The position numbers and the translations under genes are program-made. From NCBI GenBank assembly GCA_965276835.1, contig OZ255631.1:248001-312000 (forward strand): a stretch of DNA of 64,000 nucleotides. The letters are read 5' to 3'. A model generated the notes under the pieces. It made no database searches and had not been told where the DNA came from. It was given only the letters and a program-made list of their open reading frames with translations. The stretch comes from BOG-932 sp965276835. Lineage in GTDB: Bacteria > Pseudomonadota > Alphaproteobacteria > BOG-932 > Roseiterribacteraceae. The stretch's first letter is position 1, and each line of letters starts with the position of its first letter. This document shows, in pieces, positions 33,207 through 42,679 of the stretch.

Positions 33207-36200
33207 TTAAACCCGTCGCAAATCCAGCGTCAGCGGGAAATCCGGATTGATCCCGGGATCGTTCGGCACGAACGGCCCCGGTGTATGACCGAAGGGCTCG
33301 AACCGCGCCAACCGGCGTCCCTCAGCCTCGTGCGCATTGACCGGGAAGGTTTCGAAATTGCGGCCGCCCGGATGTGCGACGTGATAGGTGCAACCGCCGA
33401 TGGAACGGCCCGACCAGCCGTCGATCAGATCGAACACCAGTGGCCCATGCGCCGGCACGGTCGGGTGCAAAGCCTGCGCGGGACTCCAGGCGCGGAAGCG
33501 GACACCGGCAACATACTCGCCCTCGACCCCGGTGGACTGCAGCGGCATCTTCCAGCCGTTGCAGGCAACCGAGTGGCGGTCGCCGATCATACCGGTGACT
33601 TTGATCTGCAGGCGCTCGACCGAACTGTCGACGAAGCGGACTGTGCCGCCGGCAGTGCCGTCCTCTCCCAGCACATGCCAGGGCTCCAGCGCGTGGCGAA
33701 CCTCGAGTTCCATGCCGCGCTGGGCGATCCTGCCGTGGGTGGGAAAGCGGAAATTGAGGTGCGGAACGAACCATGCCGGGTCGAAGCCGAAACCAGCGAG
33801 ATTCAAGTCCTCGATCACGCCCTTCATGTCCTGTTCGACGAAATAGGGCAGCATAAAACGGTCATGCAGGTCGGTGCCCCAACGCGCGAGGCGGGTAGCG
33901 TAGGGCTGGTTCCAGAACCAAGCGATCATCGCGCGAACCAGCAACTGCTGGACCAGGCTCATTTCGGCATGCGGCGGCATCTCAAACCCGCGCAGTTCGA
34001 CCAGCCCCAGGCGCCCGGTGGCGCTATCGGGCGAATAGAGCTTGTCGATGCAGAATTCCGACCGGTGCGTGTTGCCGGACACGTCGGTCAGGATGTTGCG
34101 CAACGCGCGGTCGATCAGCCAGGGCGGTGGGTTGGGGCCGGCGCGGGCGATCTCTTTGAAGGCGATCTCCAACTCATACAGCGCATCGCTGCGCGCCTCG
34201 TCGATACGCGGCGCCTGGCTGGTCGGGCCAATGAACAGGCCGGAAAACAAATACGAGAGGGCAGGGTGGTTCTGCCAGTAATTGACCAGGCTGCGCAGCA
34301 GGTCGGGCCGGCGCAGGAACGGGCTGTCCTGCGCGGTCGCGCCGCCCACCACGATATGGTTACCGCCGCCGGTGCCGATATGGCGGCCGTCGACCATGAA
34401 TTTCTCGGTGCCCAGGAATGACAGCCGCGCCTCGGCATAGAGGTCCAGAATCATGTGGGACAGCTCATCCCAACTGCCAGCCGGGTGGACATTGACTTCG
34501 ATCACGCCGGGGTCCGGGGTCACCGCGATCAGGTTCAGGCGCGGGTCGCGCGGCGGACCATAGCCTTCGAGGATGACAGGCATCCCGGTATCGACCGCCG
34601 TCTCCTCGATCAGCGCAACCAGGTCCAGCCAGTCCTCCAGGCACGGGAAGGGCGGCAGGAAGACATAGAGTTTACCGGCGCGTGCTTCGACGCAAATCGC
34701 GGTGCGGATGATCCATTCTGCCGATTTGCCCGGCGCGACCGGGCCGGTGCGGATTTCCGCATGCGGCGCCTGGCTTTGCTGGCGCAGCACGGTTGAGGGG
34801 CGGATGCGTGATCGGGCCTGCGGCTGGGCCTGCACCAACTGCTCGACGGCCTCGGCACGCTGCGCTGCGGCCATCGGGTTGGGCGGCAAGGGTGGCCGGC
34901 CGTCGAACGGATCTTGCTCGATGATATAGGGATAATCGTCCTCATCGACCCAGGGCAGCGACAGCAGCGGCAGGCGATAGCCGACCGGCCCGTCGCCCGG
35001 CGACAGGAAGATATATTCCTGGCGTAGCGGCCAGATGCTGGACAGCCAGACTGGCCCCAGCGCCTCGTGCCGGCGGCCAACCGGCAGGACGAATCCGACA
35101 GCCGCGCCCAGGCCCTTCTCGAACACCTTCGCCAGCCGCTCCCGTTCCTCCGGATCGGCCAGCTTGTTGTCGCGCGGATCCAGATTGGCCGGCAACTTCC
35201 GTTCCATCTCGACATAGCGCCAGGGGTCCTCGAACGCACCGCGCACCAGCGACGGATCGATACCCAGCTTGCCGGCCAGCGTATCGAGGAACCGTTTGCC
35301 CTCCGGCGGACCGAAACCATAGTCCTTGTCTTCGCGCGCCAAGTATTCGCCATTGGCCCAGATCGCGTCGCCGTCCTTGCGCCAGAATGCGTTCAGGGCC
35401 CAGCGCGGCAGGCTTTCGCCCGGATACCATTTGCCCTGACCGAAATGCAGCACGCCGCCTGGTGCAAATCGGCGCATCAGCCGGTCGACCAGATCGGCTG
35501 CGATCTTGCGCTTCGTCGGACCGACAGCTTCGGTGTTCCATTCGGCGCCGTCGAAATCGTCGATCGAGACGAAGGTCGGTTCGCCGCCCATGGTCAGCCG
35601 CACGTCGCCGGCGTTCAGCTTGGCGTCCACCGCATGGCCCAACTGGTCGATCGCCGCCCATTGCGGGCGGGTATAGGGTTTGGTGGTGCGCGGCTTCTGC
35701 GCGATGCGCGTCACCTCCATATGATGGGTGAAGCTCACCTCACAGGGATCGACCCCGCCTGAGATCGGGGCGGCGCTGGCGGCATCGGGCGAACAGGCGA
35801 GCGGAATATGGCCCTCGCCAGCCAGCAGCCCGGATGTCGGGTCCAGCCCGATCCAGCCGGCGCCGGGCAGGTAGACCTCGGTCCAGGCGTGCAGGTCGGT
35901 GAAATCCTGATCGGGCCCACCGGGACCGGTAACCGACTTCTGGTCGACCACCAGCTGGATCAGGTATCCGGAGACGAACCGGGCGGCAAGGCCCAGGCGG
36001 CGCAGCAATTGGACCAGCAGCCAGGCGCTGTCGCGGCAAGAGCCTGTGCGCCCACCCAGCGTCTGTTCGCAGGTCTGGATGCCTGGCTCCAGCCGGATGA
36101 CGTAGCCGACAAATTCCTGAACCTTGCGGTTGAGCTCGATCAGGAAATCGATCGTTGGTTTCGGGCTGGTATCGACACCGGCGAGGAATTTCTCGAACAG

Positions 36201-36575
36201 CCGGCCGGGCGCTTCAGCTTCCAGATAGGCGCGCAGGTCGCGCTCCAGCGCCGCTTCATAGGAAAATGGGAAGGTTTCGGCGCTCGCCTCCAGGAAGAAG
36301 TCGAACGGGTTGATGATCGCCATCTCGGCGATCAGGTCGATCTCGACGACGAATTCGCGGGTCGGTTCGGGGAAGACCAGGCGCGCCAGATAATTGGACT
36401 GCGGATCCTGCTGCCAGTTCAGGAAATGCTTTTTCGGCGTGATTTTCAGCGAATAGCTGAGGATCGGGGTTCGGCAGTGCGGGGCCGGGCGAAGGCGTAC
36501 GATCTGCGGCCCGAGATTGACGAGCCGGTCATAGGTGTAGTGGGTCTTGTGGTTCAGCGCGACTTGAATAGCCAT
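33207..36575 (-). CDS. Transglutaminase-DUF2126 fusion protein
   Basis: A 1122-residue protein starting at ATG 36575. The N-terminal 270 residues are transglutaminase-like, with Cys in TGSCRDSAWLL, His in LHAWTEVYLPG and Asp in LDPTSGLL. The rest is the DUF2126 module: LTMGGEPTFVSIDDFDGAEW, HFGQGKWYPGESLPRW, HIGTGGGNHIVVGG and LVELRGFEMPPH. DUF2126 is related to the amidoligase/glutamine-synthetase-like part of this predicted peptide system. The gene lies in the same minus-strand cluster, with 97 bases between it and the ATP-grasp gene, and is divergent from a third transglutaminase-like gene. Confidence 0.9.
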   Translation of the reverse strand: MAIQVALNHKTHYTYDRLVNLGPQIVRLRPAPHCRTPILSYSLKITPKKHFLNWQQDPQSNYLARLVFPEPTREFVVEIDLIAEMAIINPFDFFLEASAETFPFSYEAALERDLRAYLEAEAPGRLFEKFLAGVDTSPKPTIDFLIELNRKVQEFVGYVIRLEPGIQTCEQTLGGRTGSCRDSAWLLVQLLRRLGLAARFVSGYLIQLVVDQKSVTGPGGPDQDFTDLHAWTEVYLPGAGWIGLDPTSGLLAGEGHIPLACSPDAASAAPISGGVDPCEVSFTHHMEVTRIAQKPRTTKPYTRPQWAAIDQLGHAVDAKLNAGDVRLTMGGEPTFVSIDDFDGAEWNTEAVGPTKRKIAADLVDRLMRRFAPGGVLHFGQGKWYPGESLPRWALNAFWRKDGDAIWANGEYLAREDKDYGFGPPEGKRFLDTLAGKLGIDPSLVRGAFEDPWRYVEMERKLPANLDPRDNKLADPEERERLAKVFEKGLGAAVGFVLPVGRRHEALGPVWLSSIWPLRQEYIFLSPGDGPVGYRLPLLSLPWVDEDDYPYIIEQDPFDGRPPLPPNPMAAAQRAEAVEQLVQAQPQARSRIRPSTVLRQQSQAPHAEIRTGPVAPGKSAEWIIRTAICVEARAGKLYVFLPPFPCLEDWLDLVALIEETAVDTGMPVILEGYGPPRDPRLNLIAVTPDPGVIEVNVHPAGSWDELSHMILDLYAEARLSFLGTEKFMVDGRHIGTGGGNHIVVGGATAQDSPFLRRPDLLRSLVNYWQNHPALSYLFSGLFIGPTSQAPRIDEARSDALYELEIAFKEIARAGPNPPPWLIDRALRNILTDVSGNTHRSEFCIDKLYSPDSATGRLGLVELRGFEMPPHAEMSLVQQLLVRAMIAWFWNQPYATRLARWGTDLHDRFMLPYFVEQDMKGVIEDLNLAGFGFDPAWFVPHLNFRFPTHGRIAQRGMELEVRHALEPWHVLGEDGTAGGTVRFVDSSVERLQIKVTGMIGDRHSVACNGWKMPLQSTGVEGEYVAGVRFRAWSPAQALHPTVPAHGPLVFDLIDGWSGRSIGGCTYHVAHPGGRNFETFPVNAHEAEGRRLARFEPFGHTPGPFVPNDPGINPDFPLTLDLRRV

Positions 36576-36739
36576 CGGCGGCGCGATCCTCCAATTGCTC
36601 CGGCAGAGCCCACGCCGGATTCCATATCGCGGTTGCGAGATAGAACACATGATTTTTGTGCGTCGCACAATGGGGAACAAAGCGATTAAGCTTCGACTTC
36701 TGGCGACGGACAGTCGACGAACGCGAAAATGAGGGGATG

Positions 36740-37624
36740 ATGCCGCGGCTCAGGGTCTCGCATGTCACAACCTACGACTATGCCAATCCGGTGACCTTCG
36801 GGGAGCACCGGATGATGCTGCGTCCGCGCGACAGCCACGATATGCGGATTATTTCCACCAGTCTGGCCATCGATCCGCAGCCGACCGCAATTCGCTGGTT
36901 GCACGATGTGCACGGCAATTCCGTCGCCGTCGCCAGCTTCGATTTCGCGGCGACCCAATTGCGGTTCGAAAGCGAGATCGTGCTTCGGCATTTCGAAACC
37001 AGCGAGCCCGACTGCCCAATCGAGCCATATGCGCGGACCTATCCATTTCGCTACGCGGTCGACGAGATTCCGGATCTGGCGCGCGCAATGGAGCATCAAT
37101 ATCCCGATCCGCTGCATGCGGTTGATGAGTGGGCGAAGTCCTTCATTGCGGTCGATGGCCCAACCGACACATGGGATCTGCTGACCCGGATCACCTGCGC
37201 GATCCAGCGGGACATCGCCTATCTGGCGCGTGAGGCAGAGGGGATCCAGGCACCCGCCGACACGCTGGCCTTTGGCACCGGCAGCTGCCGCGACCTGGCG
37301 GTGTTGATGATGGAGGCGGTGCGGGCGCTCGGTTTCGCCGCCCGCTTTGTCAGCGGCTATCTCTATGTCCCGAATGTCGATGGCTCCGGTAATATCGGCG
37401 GCGGCACCACCCACGCCTGGACTCAGGTCTATCTGCCGGGATCGGGTTGGGTCGAGTTCGACCCGACCAACGGCATCATCGGCAACCGCGACCTGATCCG
37501 CGTTGCTGTCGCCCGCGACCCCAATCATGCCGTTCCGCTCCAAGGCACCTGGACCGGCGCGCCAGGAGACTATCTTGGCATGCAGGTCCGGGTCGAGGTG
37601 ACGGCGGACGAGGGTGACGACTAG
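36740..37624 (+). CDS. Transglutaminase-like protein, copy B
   Basis: About 294 residues from the ATG at 36740; an ATG one codon earlier is equally possible, both behind GAGGGG. It has the N-terminal beta domain (LRVSHVTTYDYANPVTFGEH) and the core triad: Cys in GTGSCRDLAVL, His in TTHAWTQVYLPG and Asp in FDPTNGIIG. Divergent from the DUF2126 gene, it completes the peptide-linkage cluster. The two starts share a 164-base region likely to hold promoters for both directions. Confidence 0.9.
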   Translation: MPRLRVSHVTTYDYANPVTFGEHRMMLRPRDSHDMRIISTSLAIDPQPTAIRWLHDVHGNSVAVASFDFAATQLRFESEIVLRHFETSEPDCPIEPYARTYPFRYAVDEIPDLARAMEHQYPDPLHAVDEWAKSFIAVDGPTDTWDLLTRITCAIQRDIAYLAREAEGIQAPADTLAFGTGSCRDLAVLMMEAVRALGFAARFVSGYLYVPNVDGSGNIGGGTTHAWTQVYLPGSGWVEFDPTNGIIGNRDLIRVAVARDPNHAVPLQGTWTGAPGDYLGMQVRVEVTADEGDD

Positions 37625-37849
37625 GGCTGGCCGGCATATGTTGCGGGCGGCGACGCGGGTATTTTGTGCATCGGACAGGAACTAAGGCGACGCTTACCCA
37701 TAGGTACGCGCGGCGCCTTGCTCCAGGCGTCTGTCCATCCCTGCGCAACCCGCTCCACAAAACATATGTCAGCCGGCCCTTGCGGCGGAACGAAAGCGGC
37801 CCGGGCGCTCTTACTCCCTCAGAACACAGTAATTTAGGGAGTTTCTTGA

Positions 37850-38017
37850 ATGGGCACGATTCTGATTATTGTTATTCTGGTTCTAGTTCTGGGCGGCGGC
37901 GGCGGCTATTACGGCTATCGCAGCTATGGCGGTGCCGGTATCGGCGGCGTTTTAGGGCTGGTGCTGGTGGTATTGCTGGTGCTGTGGCTGCTCGGCGCCT
38001 TGGGCGGCCGGGTCTAA
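37850..38017 (+). CDS. DUF3309-family membrane microprotein
   Basis: A 55-residue protein: MGTILIIVILVLVLGGGGGY, then YGYRSYGGAG and a second hydrophobic helix, LGLVLVVLLVLWLLG, ending GGRV. This two-helix, Gly-rich hairpin is the DUF3309 pattern, common as a stress-linked small gene in alphaproteobacteria. SD AGGGAG sits 8 bases before the ATG. It is followed at 38028-38055 by a stable hairpin. Function unknown. Confidence 0.8.
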   Translation: MGTILIIVILVLVLGGGGGYYGYRSYGGAGIGGVLGLVLVVLLVLWLLGALGGRV

Positions 38018-38027
38018 AACTATCGAA

Positions 38028-38055
38028 GGCGCGGTCTCGTTCGCGGGACCGCGCC
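38028..38055 (+). terminator. Hairpin after the DUF3309 gene, possible terminator
   Basis: A 9-bp perfect stem (GGCGCGGTC with GACCGCGCC) around a 10-base loop. No T-run follows, so it may be a weak or Rho-assisted terminator, or it may protect the microprotein mRNA. Confidence 0.4.
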
Positions 38056-38243
38056 ACCCAGCTGCGTTAGGCCTTTGTATCGTTTATTTTAAGCGCGGCG
38101 CACCCGCGCCTGGGCCGGCAGCGACTAATGGCCGGGGCCGTACAAAGGCAACGAGCTCAAGGCGATCCGGATAAATCGCGGTCTCATAATTGACTGCATA
38201 ATTGCGAGGACGACGGTTCGTTCGCGCGCAGTAAGAGACGCAA

Positions 38244-39569
38244 CTAGACCGATTTATCTTTAACGAACGCCCCGATCTTCTCCACCAACGTATCTATCTC
38301 CCCCAGATGAATGTCGCGTTGAGGGTAGGGAAATTCGATGCCGTTCTCGCGGAAGCTGTCCCAGATACCCAGCATCACCGCGCTACGGACGTTGGCGGTG
38401 CCATTCCGTGGATCGCGAATCCAGAAGCGCAATTCCAGATTGACCGTGCTGTCGCCGAATCCTTTCAGCAGGCAAATCGGATTCGGTGTTTCCAGAACGC
38501 GGGTCACCGTCTTTGCCGCTTCGACGCACAGCGCAATCGCCTGGTGCACGTCGCTGCGGTAGGAAATGCCGAGCGGGACGTGCAGTCGCACCATATCGTT
38601 GGAATAGGACCAGTTGGTCACGCGCTGCGTGATCAGATCCTCGTTCGGAATCAGATGTTCGATCCCGTCGCGAGTGCTGACCGAAACGAAACGGGCGTTC
38701 AGCCGGGTGATCCAGCCATAGGTGCCGGCAATCTCGATTACGTCGCCCGGCTTGATCGACCGGTCGAGCAGCAGGATCACACCGCTGATCAGGTTCGACA
38801 CTACCTTTTGCAGGCCGAAGCCGACGCCCACGCCGATCGCCCCGGAAAACACGGCAAAGGCTGTCAGGTCGATACCGATGGCATTCAGCGCCACAACCAC
38901 AGCCAGGGTCAGCAGCACCACCTTGGCCAGTTTCGCGGTCAGCACCTGCATCGCGGGCGCCATCGTCGCAAAGGATTGCAGCCGGTGTTCCAGCAGGCGC
39001 GAGGCGACGTTCGCTGCCCACAACAGCACGGCCAGAAAGACTGCACCCTTCAGGATCAGCAGGACGCTGAGCCGGAAATGACCAATGGTGACGCTCATCG
39101 CGTCCAGCAGGTCCACGGTCGGGCCATCCAGGCCCAATATGTTCAACGCTGCAAACGCCCAGGCGGCGATGGCGATAGCCTGCGCGATCCGGTGGTTGCG
39201 AACCAGGCTTGAGGTAAAGCGAATAATGACCCAGGCCAATGCCAGGTTTTCCGCCAGATGCAGGAATTTCGTGTGCCGCCCGGCCTCATGGAACGCCAGC
39301 CGGCCGAACCAGAAAATCAGCAGCAGCAGCGTCCACGGCACGATCCGGATGACCGCCACCAGCAAATGCTGTGCCGGTCCGGTGGACCAGCGGCTGGCCT
39401 GCGCGTCCAGCAGCCGCCGTAACCGGGGGCCGAGAATACCGAGCAGGATAAGCGCCCCGACGATGAACAGCGCCTGCGTGGCGAAGCTCCACAGCAGGGT
39501 CTGATCGTGGAGCAGCCGGGCGACATAGCCCTCGGCGTCTCCATACCAGCCTGTCAGGCGGGCGATCAT
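38244..39569 (-). CDS. MscS-family mechanosensitive ion channel
   Basis: A 441-residue protein with several N-terminal helices before the MscS core. The pore-lining helix and hinge are in FSGAIGVGVGFGLQKVVSNL, followed by ISGVILLLDRSIKPGDVIEI and the beta domain VSVSTRDGIEHLIPNEDL. The longer N-terminus makes it a MscK/YbdG-like variant. It would open under membrane tension to release solutes on osmotic downshock. It appears to be a single gene; its start is 13 bases after the stop of the upstream SLC13-type gene, so some co-transcription is likely. Confidence 0.92.
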   Translation of the reverse strand: MIARLTGWYGDAEGYVARLLHDQTLLWSFATQALFIVGALILLGILGPRLRRLLDAQASRWSTGPAQHLLVAVIRIVPWTLLLLIFWFGRLAFHEAGRHTKFLHLAENLALAWVIIRFTSSLVRNHRIAQAIAIAAWAFAALNILGLDGPTVDLLDAMSVTIGHFRLSVLLILKGAVFLAVLLWAANVASRLLEHRLQSFATMAPAMQVLTAKLAKVVLLTLAVVVALNAIGIDLTAFAVFSGAIGVGVGFGLQKVVSNLISGVILLLDRSIKPGDVIEIAGTYGWITRLNARFVSVSTRDGIEHLIPNEDLITQRVTNWSYSNDMVRLHVPLGISYRSDVHQAIALCVEAAKTVTRVLETPNPICLLKGFGDSTVNLELRFWIRDPRNGTANVRSAVMLGIWDSFRENGIEFPYPQRDIHLGEIDTLVEKIGAFVKDKSV

Positions 39570-39582
39570 CCGGGCGGCCCCA

Positions 39583-41361
39583 TCACCTGAGCGGCCACGC
39601 CATCCGTATCAGGATGGTCCCCAATATGGCGACCATGAACGACAGCGGCAGGCCCAGCCGCCAATAATCGGTGAAGCGATAGCCGCCGGGGCCCATGACC
39701 AGAGCGTTGTTTTGGTGCCCGATCGGCGACAGGAAATCGCTGGACGCGCCGAGCGCCACCGCCATCAGGAAGGCGTCGGGCTGGTAGCCCAGATTGTGGG
39801 CCAATGTCGCCGCCACCGGCCCCATCACCAGCACGGCTGCCGCGTGATGCAGGAACGGCGTCACCAGCATCGAAACGACAAGTACCAGGCCCAGCGCCAG
39901 GGAGTCCGGCAGGTGCATGGCAACACGGGTCAGGGCGTCGCCGATCAGGCCGGAAGCGCCGGTCAGCTTCAACGCCTCGCCCACCGGGATCAGGGAGCCC
40001 AGCATGACGATGACGGGCCAGTCGATCGCCTCATAAGCCTCTTTCGGGCTGATCAGCTTCAGCAGTACAACCAGAACGGCCGCACCGAAGAAGGCGACAT
40101 CCGCCGATACCAGGCCCAGCGCTATCGCCACCATGACGACCAGCAGGATCGTCAGGGGCAAGAACCTCAACCGGCCGCGCCCAAGCGTCAGGCTGCGGTC
40201 TTTCAGCGGCAGGCAACCGAGCTGGGTCAATGTGTCGGGTAAAGTTTCCCGCTGCCCCTGGATCACCACGATATCGCCGGCCTCGAACTTGGTCTGCGCG
40301 ATGCGGGTCGTAATTGCCTGTCCACCACGGCTGATCGCCAGCAGCGACGCCTCGAATCGGCGCCGTAGGTGCAGGGATTGCGGCGACTGGCCGATAATCG
40401 ACGAATCCGCCGTGACAACCGCCTCGACGTTCTCGACCGCGTCCTCCTTGGTGCCGCTGGATGCGGTTTCGCCCGCGCCGTGCAACTCCAACCCATGCTG
40501 GTCGATGATCGGTTTAAGCGCGACCGGATCGGCCTGCAGAACCAGGACCTCGCCGGCGACGAAGGTGGATAGGCTGTTTGGGATATAGCGCCGGCCGTTG
40601 CGGCGGATGATCGAGGTAACGGTGACAGCGCCTTCGCTCGATTCCTCGAAGTCCTGGACGGTCTTGCCGACCAGGGATGACGTCGCCGGGATCGCGGCCT
40701 CGCTGGTATAGGTCTCGATCGCGAACTGATATTCGGCGGGTGGCGTGCCGCGCCGGTTTTTCGGAATCAGACGCCATCCGAGCGCCAGAAAAATGATAGC
40801 GACAACGGTCAGCGGCGCGCCGACGGGAAAAAAATCAAACAGATTGAATGTCTTGCCTTCGACTTCCTGGCGGACCGTCGAAATCAACAGGTTGGGACCG
40901 GTGCCGATCAGGGTCATCGTTCCCCCGACCAGCGAGCCGAAGGCCAGCGGCATCAGATAGATCGAGGGCGGGCGTTTCGACCGTTCCGCCGTCTGGATGG
41001 CGATCGGCATGAAAATACCCAGGGTTCCGACATTCTTCATGAAGGCCGAAAGGCCTGCGACCGACGCGGTCAGAATGCCGATTTGGACTGAGGGGCTGCT
41101 GGTGGCGGTCAGAATCCTGCGAATGGCGCCCTCGACGACGCCCGAATTGGCGATGGCGCGGCTCAATACCAACACGGACGCGATGATGATAATGACGGAA
41201 TTCGAGAAACCGGAGAATACCTTCTCCGGCGGCACGATGCCGGTTAATGCCGCGGCCATCAGCGCCAATCCTGCGATCAGGTCATACCGCAGCCGATCGG
41301 ATGCGAAGAGGACCAGCATCAGACCTAGGATGCCGAAGGCTTCGCCTTGCGCCAGTGTCAC
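39583..41361 (-). CDS. SLC13/DASS-family permease with two TrkA-C domains
   Basis: A 592-residue permease read from GTG 41361. Two hydrophobic halves (ArsB/NhaD-like folds, residues 5-190 and about 400-590) flank two TrkA_C-type cytosolic domains (roughly 205-290 and 305-375). SVAGLSAFMKNVGTLGIFMP near residue 70 and GALSLI-like LGSLIPVGEAL in the second half are typical. Such proteins transport sulfate or C4-dicarboxylates with Na+. Substrate not assigned. It is followed by the MscS gene on the same strand. Confidence 0.88.
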   Translation of the reverse strand: MTLAQGEAFGILGLMLVLFASDRLRYDLIAGLALMAAALTGIVPPEKVFSGFSNSVIIIIASVLVLSRAIANSGVVEGAIRRILTATSSPSVQIGILTASVAGLSAFMKNVGTLGIFMPIAIQTAERSKRPPSIYLMPLAFGSLVGGTMTLIGTGPNLLISTVRQEVEGKTFNLFDFFPVGAPLTVVAIIFLALGWRLIPKNRRGTPPAEYQFAIETYTSEAAIPATSSLVGKTVQDFEESSEGAVTVTSIIRRNGRRYIPNSLSTFVAGEVLVLQADPVALKPIIDQHGLELHGAGETASSGTKEDAVENVEAVVTADSSIIGQSPQSLHLRRRFEASLLAISRGGQAITTRIAQTKFEAGDIVVIQGQRETLPDTLTQLGCLPLKDRSLTLGRGRLRFLPLTILLVVMVAIALGLVSADVAFFGAAVLVVLLKLISPKEAYEAIDWPVIVMLGSLIPVGEALKLTGASGLIGDALTRVAMHLPDSLALGLVLVVSMLVTPFLHHAAAVLVMGPVAATLAHNLGYQPDAFLMAVALGASSDFLSPIGHQNNALVMGPGGYRFTDYWRLGLPLSFMVAILGTILIRMAWPLR

Positions 41362-41419
41362 TCGTATTGCTCCAGAATTCCGTCGGGAGGGAAGATAGCA
41401 GCTTCCTGCAATAGTGGGT

Positions 41420-42631
41420 TCAATCTTGATCCGCTAGGTTTTCAACGCGGACAGCAAAAAGATCAGGCGGATCGGCCAACCGGTCGGATACCAGCCGCGT
41501 GGCCGTCACTCCGATCAGCCGATAGGCCTGGCCGTCTATTTCCGCCGCCAGTACCGGCATGACCGCCGCCATGATCAGTTCGGCTCGCGCTGTCGGGTCA
41601 TAGAGTCGGCAGGCGCGGGTGATCGTGCGCCTGTCGGCGCGGCGCAGCTTTAGCGTCAAGCCGCCCGCCGCCAGTCCGGATTTGGCCAGCCGCCGGGCGA
41701 CAGTGCCGCAGAGCGGCCGCAATTGTTCTTCCATTTGTGGCAGGGTGCGCAGGTCGTTGAGGAAGGTGGTTTCCGCGCCGATAGTGACGGACTTACCGCG
41801 CTCTCCGGATACCTTACGGCCATCCTCCCCCTGTGCATAGGCTTTCATCCGGCGCGCCCACAGCCCGAAGCGATGGATCAGGTCGGCCTCGCTCGCCGCG
41901 CGCAGGTCCGACACCAGCCTCAGCCCCAATTCTTCCAACTTGCGTCCCATTACCGGGCCGACTCCGGGTAAAACGCTGACCGGCATGGCGCCGATCACGT
42001 CCAGCGCATCGGTTTCGCCAATGACCGCGAATCCGCGCGGCTTATTCATGTCGCTGGCGATCTTGGCCAGCATCTTGTTGGGGGCAAGCCCGATGGAGAC
42101 TGTGACGCCGACTTTGCGTTCGATCTGCAGCGACAGCCGGGCCAGCGTGCGAGCGGCGGGCTCGACGCCCAACATCGGCGACTCTGACAGGTCGAGATAG
42201 GCCTCGTCGATCGATACCGCCTCCACAGTCGGCGTCGCGCCCAGCATCAGGTCGCGGATCCGCCGCGATTCGCGCTGGTATTTCTCCATATCGGGCTTGA
42301 TGACGACCGCGTGTGGGCACAGCTGCAAGGCCCGTGACGTCGGCATGGCCGACCGCACGCCGAATTTCCGCGCGACATAACAGGCGGTGGTCACCACGCC
42401 GCGTTCCCGTCCGCCGACGATGACCGGCTGATCGATCAGCTCCGGCCGGTCGCGCTTTTCGACCGAGGCATAATAGGCGTCGCAATCTATATGGGCGACG
42501 GTCAGCGTCGACAGTTCGGTATGGGCGACCAAGCGCGGCGACCCGCAGGCTGGGCACGGCTCCCCCGCCAGATCCAACCGGTCGTCAAGCAGTCCGCAAT
42601 CGCGGCAAAGGCGTGTCGTAGTGATGCGCAA
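41420..42631 (-). CDS. dinB: DNA polymerase IV (Y-family translesion polymerase)
   Basis: A 403-residue Y-family polymerase starting at TTG 42631. An N-terminal zinc-ribbon-like extension, CRDCG near residue 9 and CPACG near 26, precedes the polymerase and is common in alphaproteobacterial DinB. Catalytic carboxylates are in HIDCDAYYASVE and SIDEAYLDLS. The helix-hairpin-helix LPGVGPVMGRKLEELGL and the little-finger domain follow. It copies past damaged bases at the cost of fidelity. It is divergent from the lipid-kinase gene, with only 48 bases between the starts, so the promoters must overlap. No LexA box is evident. Confidence 0.93.
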   Translation of the reverse strand: MRITTTRLCRDCGLLDDRLDLAGEPCPACGSPRLVAHTELSTLTVAHIDCDAYYASVEKRDRPELIDQPVIVGGRERGVVTTACYVARKFGVRSAMPTSRALQLCPHAVVIKPDMEKYQRESRRIRDLMLGATPTVEAVSIDEAYLDLSESPMLGVEPAARTLARLSLQIERKVGVTVSIGLAPNKMLAKIASDMNKPRGFAVIGETDALDVIGAMPVSVLPGVGPVMGRKLEELGLRLVSDLRAASEADLIHRFGLWARRMKAYAQGEDGRKVSGERGKSVTIGAETTFLNDLRTLPQMEEQLRPLCGTVARRLAKSGLAAGGLTLKLRRADRRTITRACRLYDPTARAELIMAAVMPVLAAEIDGQAYRLIGVTATRLVSDRLADPPDLFAVRVENLADQD

Positions 42632-42679
42632 GGTGATCTTTGGGCCCGAATCTCGTTATAGCCTGTTTATCAGGAGCCC

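Noticed and set aside
37625..38243. tRNA or other RNA gene around the DUF3309 gene
   Set aside because: No cloverleaf, T-loop sequence or known RNA motif could be found; only one hairpin at 38028.
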